Shown here: positions 17,536-27,511 of the stretch, in pieces
Position numbering within the stretch: the stretch's first letter is position 1
How the letters are laid out: every line of letters begins with the position of its first letter
Assembly (NCBI GenBank): GCA_024642205.1
Contig: JAHEBQ010000008.1
Coordinates: forward strand, 1 to 64,000
Length of the DNA stretch: 64,000 nucleotides
Source of the DNA: Planctomycetaceae bacterium
GTDB lineage: Bacteria > Planctomycetota > Planctomycetia > Pirellulales > Pirellulaceae
Direction: 5' to 3'
Translations under genes and position numbers: made by a program
Notes under the pieces: generated by a model
What the model was told of the DNA's origin: nothing
Seen by the model: the letters and a program-made list of their open reading frames with translations, nothing else
Database searches by the model: none

Positions 17536-20232
17536 ATGAAAGCGTGGTTGATCTTGTGGTTGATCGGCTCAATCGTCGCTGTTGATGCGCTGGCGGATGA
17601 CGTTGATTATCAGCGTGACATCAAACCCTTATTGGCTGAAAAGTGCGTCGCTTGTCATGGGTCACTGAAGCAGGAGGCGGGTCTCAGACTCGACGCCGGT
17701 ACGTTGATCGTGACCGGAAGTGCCAGTGGTCATGTTCTCGAGCCCGGCAAGGCATCGGCCAGTCTGTTAATGGACCGTGTCGTCGACACCGATCCCGATC
17801 AGCGTATGCCGCCCCACGGTGTTGGCGAAGCGCTTGATCCGAGGCAGATTGAATTGTTGCGGACCTGGATCAACCAAGGTGCTGTCATTCCCGAGCACGA
17901 GAAAGTTCCAGGCGACCCGCTCGATCATTGGGCTTATCAAATTCCCCGCAAGGCATTGATTCCGGCAAGCGAGGATTCGCAACTTCCAGTTAACCCGATC
18001 GACGCATTGATACGCAGCAAACAGCAATCGATGGGGCTCGAGTCGATTGGCCCGGCGGATCGTCACACGCTCCTCCGACGGGTTTATTTTGACGTGCTCG
18101 GCTTGCCACCCTCAAGGAAACAAATCGATGATTTTCTGCAGGATTTTCCGCCGAAAGCCTGGGACGAGGTCGTGGACGAACTGCTTGACAATCCCCATTA
18201 CGGTGAACGTTGGGGGCGGCACTGGATGGATGTCTGGCGGTACAGCGACTGGGACGGTTACAAACAGGAATTGCGCGGTAGCCAACGTCACATCTGGCGG
18301 TGGCGTGACTGGATTATCAATTCGATGAACTGCGACAAGCCGTATGACCAGATGATCCTGGAAATGTTGGCCGCCGACGAAATTGCGCCGACGGACCCCG
18401 AGGCGCTCGCGGCCACCGGATTCCTGGCCCGAAACTACCACGCCAGCAACCGTAACATCTGGCTGGATGCAACGGTGGAACACACCGCAAAGGCTTTTCT
18501 CGGCATGACGATAAATTGTGCTCGCTGTCACGACCACAAATATGACCCAATTTCACAGCAAGCCTACTATGAATTTCGGGCCATCTTCGAGCCGCACCAG
18601 GTTCGGACCGATCGCGTTCCGGGACAGCTCGACGTCAACATCGATGGATTGCCACGGGCGTTTGACGCCGACCTTTCGGCAAAGACGTTCCTGTTCGAGG
18701 GAGGCAACGAAAAAATCCCCTGCAAGGATTTGGTGATTACGCCCAAGCCGCCCGGGATTCTCGGAGACCATTTCGAGGTTCACGCTGTGCCCTTACCGGT
18801 GGAATCCTACTTTCCCGCCATGCGTGATTTTGTGGTGAGCGAACAACGGGCCAACCTGAGGAACCAACTGGAAGAAGCAGAACGCCAGTTGAAAGAGTCA
18901 GCAGCCTCCCTGGACCATTCGTTTGTCGCACTTGATTATGCGGTCACGACCCTTCGGTACGCGGTCGCGTTATTGCGTGTCGACTCGTTCGAAGCGCGGT
19001 TATCAGCTGAGAAGGCGAAACTGGATCAACCGGACGACGAGCCATTAAATCGGCTACGGGCCACTTCGGCAGCCATGTCGGAACGAAAACTCAACACCAA
19101 GCTCGCTGAACTTGCCGTCGCCCAAAAAGAGCTTGCATTGCAACAGCTGCCACCCGAAGATCCACCGGACGCAAAACGAACTGCCGCAATCGAAAAGGCC
19201 TCGAAAGAACTGGCCAAAGCGAAAGAGGATTTGGGGATTGCCCGAACGGCGTTGACAAATGACAACGTTAAATACACTCCCTTCGACAAGCAATTCCCCT
19301 CAACCAGCACCGGTCGCAGGCTCGCATTGGCTCGCTGGATCGGAAACAAGAAAAACCCGCTGACGGCACGTGTGGCAGTTAACCAGATCTGGATGCGTCA
19401 CTTTGGAGAACCGCTCGTCGAAAACGTTTTTGATTTTGGACTGCGCAGCCCGCAGCCAGAACACGCGGAACTGCTCGATTGGCTGGCTGTTGAACTGATG
19501 GAAAAGAACTGGAGCCTGAAACACGTTCATCGACTGATTTTGACCTCACAGACGTGGCAACAAGCTTCATCCTCGCCGTCGGATGATGTCGTTTCCCAGG
19601 GGGTCGCCGACAACAACCGAACGATCGATCCGGACAACCGGTTTCTATGGCGCATGAATGCGCGTCGGCTGGACGCGGAGATCATTCGGGACAATATGCT
19701 GGCGGTTTCCGGGCGACTGGACTCAATGACCGGTGGTCCCGAGATTGACTTCGCCGACGGTGAAAAGTCGCTTCGCCGGAGCATTTACCTGCGCCATGCG
19801 TACGAAAAACAGATGCGAATGCTGGTCCTCTTCGATGCGGCCAATCCCAACGAATGCTACCGTCGATCGGAAAGCGTGATCCCGCAACAGGCCCTCGCGA
19901 TGGTCAATAGCTCGATCTGTCTGGATAACGCGAGACTGATCGCACGACAGTTGCGGCGTCAGGATTCGAATTGCAGCAAAAACGAACCTGTCGAATTCTT
20001 GAATGCGGCGTTTCTTCAAATCATTGGCAGACCCGCAGAACCATCGGAAATTGAAGCAAGTCTTGATTTCCTTGTCCGGCAAACCCAACTTCTGTCCAAC
20101 TCGAAGGAACTTGACGCGTTTTCCAATGGAGCCGTGGCGACCGTGGAAGCCTCTGAAGACCCCGAAACCCGCGCCAGTGAAAACCTGGTTCACGTGTTAA
20201 TGAACCACAATGATTTTGTGACGGTGAGGTAA
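17536..20232 (+). CDS. PSD1/DUF1549/DUF1553 haem protein (pair 2)
   Basis: A protein of 898 residues from the ATG at 17536, where the signal peptide begins (KAWLILWLIGSIVAVDALA). The frame is open from a GTG at 17488, but that start would bury the signal peptide. PSD1 has CVACH at 37-41. DUF1549 (RYSDWDGYKQEL, FLGMTINCARCHDHK) has its CxxCH at 328-332. Residues 436-578 are an Ala/Glu/Lys/Leu-rich coiled coil with repeats such as KELAKAKEDLGIART. DUF1553 follows (ARVAVNQIWMRHFGEPLVEN). It lacks the discoidin domain of pair 1. The TAA stop is two bases before the GTG of the DUF1501 gene, so the two are almost certainly translationally coupled. Confidence 0.9.
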   Translation: MKAWLILWLIGSIVAVDALADDVDYQRDIKPLLAEKCVACHGSLKQEAGLRLDAGTLIVTGSASGHVLEPGKASASLLMDRVVDTDPDQRMPPHGVGEALDPRQIELLRTWINQGAVIPEHEKVPGDPLDHWAYQIPRKALIPASEDSQLPVNPIDALIRSKQQSMGLESIGPADRHTLLRRVYFDVLGLPPSRKQIDDFLQDFPPKAWDEVVDELLDNPHYGERWGRHWMDVWRYSDWDGYKQELRGSQRHIWRWRDWIINSMNCDKPYDQMILEMLAADEIAPTDPEALAATGFLARNYHASNRNIWLDATVEHTAKAFLGMTINCARCHDHKYDPISQQAYYEFRAIFEPHQVRTDRVPGQLDVNIDGLPRAFDADLSAKTFLFEGGNEKIPCKDLVITPKPPGILGDHFEVHAVPLPVESYFPAMRDFVVSEQRANLRNQLEEAERQLKESAASLDHSFVALDYAVTTLRYAVALLRVDSFEARLSAEKAKLDQPDDEPLNRLRATSAAMSERKLNTKLAELAVAQKELALQQLPPEDPPDAKRTAAIEKASKELAKAKEDLGIARTALTNDNVKYTPFDKQFPSTSTGRRLALARWIGNKKNPLTARVAVNQIWMRHFGEPLVENVFDFGLRSPQPEHAELLDWLAVELMEKNWSLKHVHRLILTSQTWQQASSSPSDDVVSQGVADNNRTIDPDNRFLWRMNARRLDAEIIRDNMLAVSGRLDSMTGGPEIDFADGEKSLRRSIYLRHAYEKQMRMLVLFDAANPNECYRRSESVIPQQALAMVNSSICLDNARLIARQLRRQDSNCSKNEPVEFLNAAFLQIIGRPAEPSEIEASLDFLVRQTQLLSNSKELDAFSNGAVATVEASEDPETRASENLVHVLMNHNDFVTVR

Positions 20233-20234
20233 CC

Positions 20235-21719
20235 GTGAATCAGCAGCGTTCAAAACAAGTTACAAATCGAACCTCGAGTCGGCGCCAATTCCTCAGGCAT
20301 TCAGGACTTGGATTTGGCAGCCTGGCTCTCTCGGCAATGCTCCAACGGGATACATTGGGATCGAATTCCGGAAACCAGGACGTCCCTGGCCTACTACATT
20401 ATGCGCCGAAGGCAAAAAGTGTCATTTGGCTGTTCATGATTGGCGGGACCAGTCACCTTGAGTCGTTTGATCCAAAGCCAGCATTAAATCAATACGCCGG
20501 AAAAACCATCGATGAAACGCCATTTGGCGATGTGCTGAATTCCAAGTTTCTGGAAAACGAACGTGTGGTGGCGTTTGATCCCAACAATGGCTTCATCCGC
20601 AAAACATGCTATCCGCTCCAGGTTGGATTTCGACAACGGGGTCAGAGCGGGCTGGAAATCAGTGATTGGTGGCCCCACGTCGGTGACTGCGCCGATGATC
20701 TTTGTCTGATCCGTTCGATGTGGACCGAGGACAGTAATCACGGTGCCCAACTGCAGTTTCATACCGGTCGTCATCGCGTCGACGGGTTTTTCCCGACGAT
20801 CGGATCGTGGGCGTCCTATGGCCTGGGAACGATCAACGAAAATTTGCCGGAATTCATCGTCCTGGGAACGCCCATGGCAGATTGTTGCGGCGGCCAGGAG
20901 GCACATCGTGCGAACTATCTGGGCCCCCAATACGATGGTGTGCCGCTGGTCGTCGACCCCGTTCAAAGCATGCCCTATATCGCGCCGCAGCAAGGCACGC
21001 TGATTGAGGAGCAAAGGCAAAAGTTTGACCTGGTTGGCAGACTCAACCGAATGACAGCGGATGCCAATCCGGATGATCGTGCCGTCGAAGCGCGAATCCT
21101 GGCCTATGAACTTGCCTTTCGGATGCAAACCGCCGTTCCCGAAATTGTCAATTTGGACCGGGAAACGAAACGAACCCGCGACGCATATGGACTGGGGCAG
21201 ACCGAGACCGAGGTGTTCGGCCGTCAAATGCTCACCGCTCGCCGACTGGTGGAACAGGGCGTACGGTTCATCCAGGTTTACCACGGCAGTAACGGCGGTG
21301 CCGGCGGATGGGATTCGCATACGGGACTAAAAAAGTCTCATGCGAAATTAAGCCGACAGGTCGATCAGCCGATCGGGGCACTGTTGAAGGACTTGAAACA
21401 ACGCGGCCTCCTGGATGAAACGCTCGTCGTCTGGGGTACCGAATTTGGTCGTACTCCGGGATCCCAAAGTAATGATGGCCGGGACCACCACCCGTTTGGC
21501 TTCACCGTTTGGATGGCAGGGGGTGGGATCAAAGGCGGCGTGGCTCACGGTGCGACGGATGAATTAGGATTTCACGCGGTGGAAAATCGTCATTATGTTT
21601 CCGATATCCATGCAACCGTGTTACACCAACTTGGCCTCGACGCAGATCGACTGGTCATCCCCGGTCGCAAGCGTTTACGGAAAGAGATCGGAAATCGAAT
21701 CGACGAGATCATCGCCTAA
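20235..21719 (+). CDS. Tat-exported DUF1501 protein (pair 2)
   Basis: A protein of 494 residues with a GTG start two bases after the preceding stop. Tat signal SSRRQFLRHSGLGFGSLALS. The DUF1501 core is intact: FMIGGTSHLESFDPKPAL, VVWGTEFGRTPG, GRDHHPFGFTVWMAGGG and [13 protein letters not shown]. It is predicted to fold like alkaline phosphatase-superfamily hydrolases, and the conserved Asp/His set suits metal binding. The coupled PSD1 partner upstream suggests the two act together, perhaps as an exported redox/hydrolase complex, which is inference. No terminator hairpin was identified after the stop. Confidence 0.9.
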   Translation: MNQQRSKQVTNRTSSRRQFLRHSGLGFGSLALSAMLQRDTLGSNSGNQDVPGLLHYAPKAKSVIWLFMIGGTSHLESFDPKPALNQYAGKTIDETPFGDVLNSKFLENERVVAFDPNNGFIRKTCYPLQVGFRQRGQSGLEISDWWPHVGDCADDLCLIRSMWTEDSNHGAQLQFHTGRHRVDGFFPTIGSWASYGLGTINENLPEFIVLGTPMADCCGGQEAHRANYLGPQYDGVPLVVDPVQSMPYIAPQQGTLIEEQRQKFDLVGRLNRMTADANPDDRAVEARILAYELAFRMQTAVPEIVNLDRETKRTRDAYGLGQTETEVFGRQMLTARRLVEQGVRFIQVYHGSNGGAGGWDSHTGLKKSHAKLSRQVDQPIGALLKDLKQRGLLDETLVVWGTEFGRTPGSQSNDGRDHHPFGFTVWMAGGGIKGGVAHGATDELGFHAVENRHYVSDIHATVLHQLGLDADRLVIPGRKRLRKEIGNRIDEIIA

Positions 21720-21816
21720 CCGGTCAAAGGCGACGCTGTGCGGCAGTGCCAGACGGATCTGCACCATAACTGGTTCAATCTGGCGATTGCCTCCGACAGA
21801 AAGGTAGTTTAGCGAC

Positions 21817-22335
21817 ATGATCAAAAACCTCTGTTTTTGGATTATTTTCGGATGTGCCAATCTGGCTGTCCTAAATGCGAGTGCCGATATCGTCGACTTC
21901 CAACTCACCAATGTCTTTCTGGACGACGGTACCCAGATGACAGGCACATTTTCATGGACTTTCGATGCCAGCGATTTTCCGAACGGGACAGGTCAGTTCA
22001 CTTCGCTGGACATCCCCCACACATCCCACAATCAAGATGACCTTATCGCGGTTATTGAAGTTGGCCAAATCGAAATCACTTTCAACGGCAATGTCCACGA
22101 CGACGGCGTCGACATCAAGCTGGTATTGCAACAACCCTTTACGCCTGACGGACCAGCGTTTCTTGATCTGGCCGAAACCGCAAGCAAATATTCGATTGGC
22201 GGCAATGGATTTCACGACGGATTCTTCCTGAGCGGATCGATTGAACCGGTCGCATCCGTCCCAGAGCCAATCACGGTCCACTTCGCACTTGCCGGCCTCG
22301 CGTTGACGGGACTGGCGCGCCGTCGCAGTCGTTAG
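21817..22335 (+). CDS. PEP-CTERM sorted extracellular protein
   Basis: A protein of 172 residues with a signal peptide (IKNLCFWIIFGCANLAVL), a short beta-rich middle and a complete C-terminal sorting signal: VPEP, a hydrophobic stretch (FALAGLALTGLA) and a basic end (RRRSR). PEP-CTERM proteins are cut by exosortase and delivered to the envelope or matrix. No exosortase gene is in this window. The middle domain (FQLTNVFLDDGTQMTGTFSW) resembles other small planctomycete PEP-CTERM proteins, function unknown. It follows pair 2 after 97 bp and may have its own promoter. Confidence 0.85.
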   Translation: MIKNLCFWIIFGCANLAVLNASADIVDFQLTNVFLDDGTQMTGTFSWTFDASDFPNGTGQFTSLDIPHTSHNQDDLIAVIEVGQIEITFNGNVHDDGVDIKLVLQQPFTPDGPAFLDLAETASKYSIGGNGFHDGFFLSGSIEPVASVPEPITVHFALAGLALTGLARRRSR

Positions 22336-22637
22336 CGCAATTTCGCTTTCGAGCCTGGACTGATTCGCGTCCTTTATCGACGGTCGGAGAGCATGTGCAA
22401 ACCCGACCTTTCTCTGAAACGACTCTCGAAAAACTTGTGCTCACCAACAAAACCAATTTCGCTCGGACCCCAGGCCTCCTTTTCGTTTTGCCTCTGCTTG
22501 GTTCCGGTAAACGCTTTTAATTGTCAATGAATCCCCACTCGTCCAGATGGCTCTGACAGGATTCGAATCACCAATTTCGAACAGGATTTGCAAGGGCAAA
22601 TTGAATCGACTTCTTGCCAACGGCCACCTCACACTCA
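22336..22637. other. Spacer between convergent genes
   Basis: 302 bp between the PEP-CTERM gene (+) and the divergent DUF1501-like gene (-), which end towards each other. No gene is seen. One candidate terminator hairpin lies at 22382-22408. Confidence 0.6.
22382..22414 (+). terminator. Candidate terminator after the PEP-CTERM gene
   Basis: GGTCGG (22382-22387) pairs with CCGACC (22403-22408) around a 15-base loop, and TTTCTC follows. It sits about 50 bases after the PEP-CTERM stop. The T-run is short and interrupted, so the call is tentative. Confidence 0.35.
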
Positions 22638-24362
22638 TTACGACTTTTTGACGACAAATTGCATTGGCGGTCGTTGGTTTCGACCTTTCCCATGAGGGTC
22701 AATTCCACTCAATTGCAACGCGGTGGAATACACGTCGCCGTGGTTGGGGATGGTTGATTGAGGGTGCCTGGTTTTGTCGGTCAATAATTCACCGGTCGTC
22801 GGGTCGAAATTCGGATCCAGGCTTCCATCGGGCATGATCGGGATTGCCATCAACGTTTTCTCGCCAATTCGTCCGTACTGCGAATTACCTTTTACATTGC
22901 CGCCGAGAAACGCCGACGACGTGACTTTCCAATGAGCGCTGATATCCTGGCCGCCAATCTCGGCATTCTTCTTTTCCTCGGAAATCTTCTTCTTCAGGAT
23001 TCCACCAACGTCTCCGTGAATGGATCGTCCAAATTCAGAGGTAATCACAATATTCGTGTGATCAAACAGCGATGTTTGCGTGGTACCGTATTCGGTATTC
23101 TTCAGCCGATTGACGAACGCTTTGAGGGGGTTCCACAAATCCTCTTTCATCATCTTTGTTTGATCCGAGTTGCCTTTTGGTTTTTTTTCCTCGCCACTCC
23201 AGAGGTTTTTCCGGTTATTGTGGGAATCAAATCGACGGACGTCGCGAGATTCGATAAAAAATGCACAGGACAGGCCTGACCGCATCATTTCATAACTCAT
23301 CATCGCCTGAACATTGGTATTGGGCGAGAACTTGCTGCGAGCTTTGTTGCCGTTGACGCTTCGATAAGTGACCAGTTCATCCTTGGCAGTGACGCCGAAC
23401 TCCTCGCGCAACGCCGCATCCTGAAACAACTGCCTCAACTGAGAACGGTCCAGCGCGCGACCCCGACTGGTCAGCTGTTGATGGATGTTGCGCGCCGAAT
23501 GGTAGCTTCGAACCGCATCGATATTCTCGTCCTTCAAAATCTCAGCATGAGCGTTTTGCAGAAATCCGTCGACCTTGCGTGCCACGTCATCACCCGAAGC
23601 CTCTTCGACACGCAACAACAGCTTTCGAAGTTTCGCCGGGGTCCCGGCATAAATCGTGTGCGCATGAAACGGTCCGAGCGCCGCACAATAACCACGGCGA
23701 CCGGTGTATTGAACTTCATTGAGCTCTCCATCGGATAACCACCAATGCCAGGAAAGACTCGGCAAGACATAAGGCTGGCCATATACCTCGGCAAAGGCTT
23801 GCATGACCGATCTTTCGTCGTCTTGACGTTCGTCGGTTGGCTTGAGCCCATAATCCCCCATGTGGACTTTCAGACGATCGCGTGAATGTCCTGATCCGGT
23901 GTGCATTGAACTGAGGACAGCCATTTCCTTGAAAAGCTCTTTTCCAGGCTCGGCCAGGTATCCATAGCGAATATTTCCCTGGGTGTTAATCGAACAATCG
24001 TCCTGCCCCCAATCGAGCACGCGGTAACGTTCTTCGCTGATGTTCTCCAGCCGGTTTATGACGTTATTCTCGGTGTTGACCGGATTGAACATGTCATATC
24101 CACACCACCCGCCTTCCAGAAACCAGTAAACGAGAAAATGTGGATTTTCGTTGGCGGCGACAGCCTCAGATGCGAATCGGTCCGCATGCGATTCGTGTGG
24201 CATGCCATAGGCGGCAAAATGCGACAAAAAATCGGAGCAGGTGAGTCCGGACAGCGACGCCAACGAACGCTTGAGGAATCGTCGACGGGACGGCCATGGC
24301 GGCGTTACGCGCGTGGCCGGCACGGCTCTCACTTGATCATCAATGTGACATGGATCAGACAT
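22638..24362 (-). CDS. Divergent Tat-exported DUF1501-like protein
   Basis: A protein of 574 residues with a twin-arginine signal starting unusually late (PSRRRFLKRSLASLSG, about residue 25). The core recalls DUF1501: YWFLEGGWCGYDMF in place of the GGxSxLE motif, then IVITSEFGRS, and a C-terminal NHGDVYSTALQLSGIDP. The GRDHHP motif of the family is missing; the equivalent region has KKKISEEKKNAEIGG and DISAHWK. There is no HxxSHH, so it is not a typical DUF1552 protein either. It lies 35 bp downstream of the DUF1588/DUF1585-type haem protein, which copies the DUF1501/PSD1 arrangement with different partners. Function unknown; the family assignment is inference. Confidence 0.65.
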   Translation of the reverse strand: MSDPCHIDDQVRAVPATRVTPPWPSRRRFLKRSLASLSGLTCSDFLSHFAAYGMPHESHADRFASEAVAANENPHFLVYWFLEGGWCGYDMFNPVNTENNVINRLENISEERYRVLDWGQDDCSINTQGNIRYGYLAEPGKELFKEMAVLSSMHTGSGHSRDRLKVHMGDYGLKPTDERQDDERSVMQAFAEVYGQPYVLPSLSWHWWLSDGELNEVQYTGRRGYCAALGPFHAHTIYAGTPAKLRKLLLRVEEASGDDVARKVDGFLQNAHAEILKDENIDAVRSYHSARNIHQQLTSRGRALDRSQLRQLFQDAALREEFGVTAKDELVTYRSVNGNKARSKFSPNTNVQAMMSYEMMRSGLSCAFFIESRDVRRFDSHNNRKNLWSGEEKKPKGNSDQTKMMKEDLWNPLKAFVNRLKNTEYGTTQTSLFDHTNIVITSEFGRSIHGDVGGILKKKISEEKKNAEIGGQDISAHWKVTSSAFLGGNVKGNSQYGRIGEKTLMAIPIMPDGSLDPNFDPTTGELLTDKTRHPQSTIPNHGDVYSTALQLSGIDPHGKGRNQRPPMQFVVKKS

Positions 24363-24397
24363 GAATCACTTCAAAAAAACAACGGCCTTACTCAATT

Positions 24398-27300
24398 TTA
24401 CTCTGCCTGAACCGGTTTACTACCGCCGTCAAGGTATTCCGGTGAGGTCACGATCGCCCGAATCAGCTCGCGAATCTTGAATTCGTTCGCGTGCACGTTG
24501 TCCCATAGTCGACGATAAAGCATTCGTTCATCCTGCCGATGCCGCATGGGCCGCCCAAAGTAAAAATTGACATGTGTGTTGATCATCGTCCGGATGAAGC
24601 GCTCTTTTCGAACGGCCTGGTTGGCGAATGCAACCATACCGACTCCCGCAAACGGATATTCGGTGACGCAACCACGGTCACTGGCGTCAATCGGCAGGTC
24701 GTTTTCATCCCTGGTACGGAAAACTCCGTCATCCGTCCAATTCATGCGCTGAAACGCCAGAGGGGTCAGGATTTTGTGACAGCTGTAGCAGGCTGAATCT
24801 GGATCAGTCGTTCCGAGCGCCGTGACCCCCTCACGTTGCTCCACAATTTCGTCGGGAACTTCATACACATAACCGAGAAACAACATGGAGACCTGCGCGG
24901 CATAATTGTAATGCGGCAAGCCCGGTTTTCCATGAACGAACCCGGCAGTCGTCAGCAATCCTGTTTTGCCATAATAAACCGGTCGTTCTTTCCTTTTGAA
25001 TTCGGTATCGACGGAATACTCACCGGTAAGAATCTCCTGGAATGGTCGATCATTGAAGGCGACGTAGCTCCATAATCGTGCAGGTTCATCATCCAGTTCC
25101 GTTCCATGGGACTCCAGCATCAAACGAATTCGATGAAAATAAAAATCGCGAAACTCACTGGAATCGAGGTAAAGATCGACGAAATCTGGAATTCTCAACC
25201 CCTTGTTCAGCTTACGGATTTCCTCCGTTGTCGGCGGGCGGCCCACCAAATCCAGCGCAATTTTCAATAATTGCATGTGCTGTTTATCCTGCTCGCTGGC
25301 CGTCAAAAAAAACGACGGAGGACGTGTAAACAGGAAATCGGGATGTCGCATGAGACCGGCGCACAACGAACTCCAGGCGAACTGATCAATATCCGGACGC
25401 GGAACGATGAATTCAACGGTCGGTTGTTCGGCTTCGCGCAGTTCGACAGGCGATCCAGAAATCTGCCGCCAGGAATACCGCAACTCGCTGCGCTGAACGG
25501 TGTAACTCGCGGATGCATCCAATTTCACTTTGGCATCCGATTTGGCGATCAACGGATATTGCAATTGAATCAAGGGCGAAGATCGCACAGCCTTCACGAC
25601 CACCGGGACTTGCGGTTCCTGGTCCACTTTACCCGGAAAGTAAATCCGAACATCGTAGAATTCGTCGGGATTCCATGCCGGCTGGGGATTCTCTTCGGGT
25701 TTGTCGATTGGCAATTTGGCTCTCGGCGCGTAACGCAACGACAATTCGCCTTTTTGCTTGTTGTCGTCATGGAGTTTTTGTCCTTTGACATTGTAGGCAT
25801 TGAATCGGCCTGCATCGAACCGGCTCCACCCGGAATTACCTTCTGCCTGCAGACTATCGATCAGAATCTTATGAACCGAATCCGGGTGTTGGAGAAACTC
25901 AACCGCGCCGGCAGTTACACGTTTGCGAGTACCCCGGTTGGATATTTCAACGTAGCTATTGAGATCAAACTGGAATGCCGGCTCAGGTTGAAAAAAAGCC
26001 ACCGCATCTTCACCGCAATCGTAATAAAAATGCGCTTCGCCCGGTTCTGGAATCGTGGCCTTGATCGGCGAAACAAGCTGATTCCCCGCGCCTTTGGCAA
26101 ACAACTCGACAAGCACGTTTCTGGCATTGCCTGGATCGGCACGCCATAACAAGGTCAGTCGGTACTTCCCCGCGTTGGCAACCGTCAACGGTACCGTAAT
26201 CGTGCTTTGACCTTTGTGATTGTTTCGATCTTCAAGACTCTTGGCCCCGCCACGATCCACCAGCTCCCAGGCTCCATCGACTTGCACTTCTGAGGACGAA
26301 ACAGAAATCGTCTGAACAGAATCGACTTCCCCGTCCACGCGTGAAATCTCAACTCCTGCAAAGGACACATTTTGATTCGTTCCCAGATTGTGAATCACCA
26401 ACCGCTGCGCAGCAGTCTCAGGATGCAGCTCAACCACGGGTCCGATAACGCATTTCAAGAGCGGTTCGTCTTCACTCGCTGCCTCCCCCGACTGGTTTAC
26501 GATTTGTTGCCAAACCTCCAGACGGTCTCCATTGACCGGAATTTCAACGAACTGTTTGCGCTGGAAGTGGGTCAGCGGGTCTGTGACAGTCAGTTCAAAG
26601 GTCAGTTGGTGGTTTCGGTCTCTGATCAAATCTCGGGCACGATAGATCTCCTGGAGCAACCGGTAGGCCTCGTCGAGTTCGACGCTGGTTGGCGATCGAA
26701 AAAGCACTTTCCTGTACAGACATTCAATGGCCTCGCAGTATTCGCTGGTCGGCGATGCCGTTTCAAGCGGTGATTTTTCAAATTCCGGCCATTGAGCAAA
26801 TGGCCCGTGTCGCCGTGCATACGCGTGGTGGGCAACGTCATTGGCCAGCATTTCGAGCCCCGTCAAAAACGCCGCGCTCGGTTCTCGAGATTCGTTGAAT
26901 CGCTTCTTGAAATCGGCACCCCCGAACAAGGCGACGTTTTCGGCAAACAGGTCTTTGCCGCCGCGAACCCAGTCGTCGTCAAAGACGACTGCGATTTTTG
27001 CTTTGAGTTGTCGATACGAAATAAACTGATTGTCGATCTTGCCGGATTGATCGCCATGGTAGGGTAGCAACAATGCCCGGGGAAATCGTTCGTCGGCCGC
27101 TTGATCGCCAGACGGCCTGTCTTTTTCAAGCGACTGAAGAAATGCAGCCAGCTGGTCAATCTCTGTCCTGCTCCAGGCGTCGCCATCTTTGGGCATGCGA
27201 AGCTTTTCGTTCGTGTTGGCCAATCGAGCCACCAAAGAACCCGGGCCTGATTCGCTGAGATACTGGCCGTCAATCAGCATGTGCAGGTCTTCTTCGACAT

Positions 27301-27511
27301 TCCCGGAAAAGACCAATTCCGAGTTACCGCCCGACGAATGGCAATCGAAACAGCCGCCTTCCTCCCTCATCAACAGCGGATATACCTTCGATTTGAATTC
27401 TTCGACGATGTTGACATTCGAATCTTCCTGCTGATTGTCGGCCGGAATCGAGACCCCGCCCAAACCGGCAACGGCGAGCACCCATATCAGAATCAGCAGT
27501 CGAATGTGCAT
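24398..27511 (-). CDS. Planctomycete haem protein with DUF1592/1588/1585-type regions and PKD-like domain
   Basis: A protein of 1037 residues from the ATG at 27511, where the signal peptide begins (HIRLLILIWVLAVAGLGGV). An N-terminal cytochrome-like module has CFDCH at 54-58. The middle contains a beta-sandwich-like segment and, at about 650-720, a PKD/REJ-like domain (KLDASASYTV, then YSWRQISGSPVELRE). The C-terminal part resembles DUF1592 (FSRDFYFHRIRL region), DUF1588 with CYSCH at 908-912, and DUF1585 (RELIRAIVTSPEYL). The two CxxCH motifs predict covalent haem. The usual partner is DUF1552; here it is the DUF1501-like protein downstream. Probably secreted or periplasmic, acting on polymers by analogy with related genes. 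Assignment of the individual DUFs is by eye. Confidence 0.78.
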   Translation of the reverse strand: MHIRLLILIWVLAVAGLGGVSIPADNQQEDSNVNIVEEFKSKVYPLLMREEGGCFDCHSSGGNSELVFSGNVEEDLHMLIDGQYLSESGPGSLVARLANTNEKLRMPKDGDAWSRTEIDQLAAFLQSLEKDRPSGDQAADERFPRALLLPYHGDQSGKIDNQFISYRQLKAKIAVVFDDDWVRGGKDLFAENVALFGGADFKKRFNESREPSAAFLTGLEMLANDVAHHAYARRHGPFAQWPEFEKSPLETASPTSEYCEAIECLYRKVLFRSPTSVELDEAYRLLQEIYRARDLIRDRNHQLTFELTVTDPLTHFQRKQFVEIPVNGDRLEVWQQIVNQSGEAASEDEPLLKCVIGPVVELHPETAAQRLVIHNLGTNQNVSFAGVEISRVDGEVDSVQTISVSSSEVQVDGAWELVDRGGAKSLEDRNNHKGQSTITVPLTVANAGKYRLTLLWRADPGNARNVLVELFAKGAGNQLVSPIKATIPEPGEAHFYYDCGEDAVAFFQPEPAFQFDLNSYVEISNRGTRKRVTAGAVEFLQHPDSVHKILIDSLQAEGNSGWSRFDAGRFNAYNVKGQKLHDDNKQKGELSLRYAPRAKLPIDKPEENPQPAWNPDEFYDVRIYFPGKVDQEPQVPVVVKAVRSSPLIQLQYPLIAKSDAKVKLDASASYTVQRSELRYSWRQISGSPVELREAEQPTVEFIVPRPDIDQFAWSSLCAGLMRHPDFLFTRPPSFFLTASEQDKQHMQLLKIALDLVGRPPTTEEIRKLNKGLRIPDFVDLYLDSSEFRDFYFHRIRLMLESHGTELDDEPARLWSYVAFNDRPFQEILTGEYSVDTEFKRKERPVYYGKTGLLTTAGFVHGKPGLPHYNYAAQVSMLFLGYVYEVPDEIVEQREGVTALGTTDPDSACYSCHKILTPLAFQRMNWTDDGVFRTRDENDLPIDASDRGCVTEYPFAGVGMVAFANQAVRKERFIRTMINTHVNFYFGRPMRHRQDERMLYRRLWDNVHANEFKIRELIRAIVTSPEYLDGGSKPVQAE

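Noticed and set aside
20484-21320. A 278-codon minus-strand frame
   Set aside because: It is opposite the pair 2 DUF1501 gene, whose motifs are intact.
21740-21816. A sigma-54 promoter upstream of the first PEP-CTERM gene
   Set aside because: A GG...GC pair near TGGTTCAATCTGGC has nine rather than ten bases between the elements.
22638-24362. Annotation as DUF1552
   Set aside because: The HxxSHH motif was looked for and not found; TSEFGRS and the Tat layout fit DUF1501 better.
25271-26149. A 292-codon plus-strand frame
   Set aside because: It is opposite the large haem-protein gene, with no family match.
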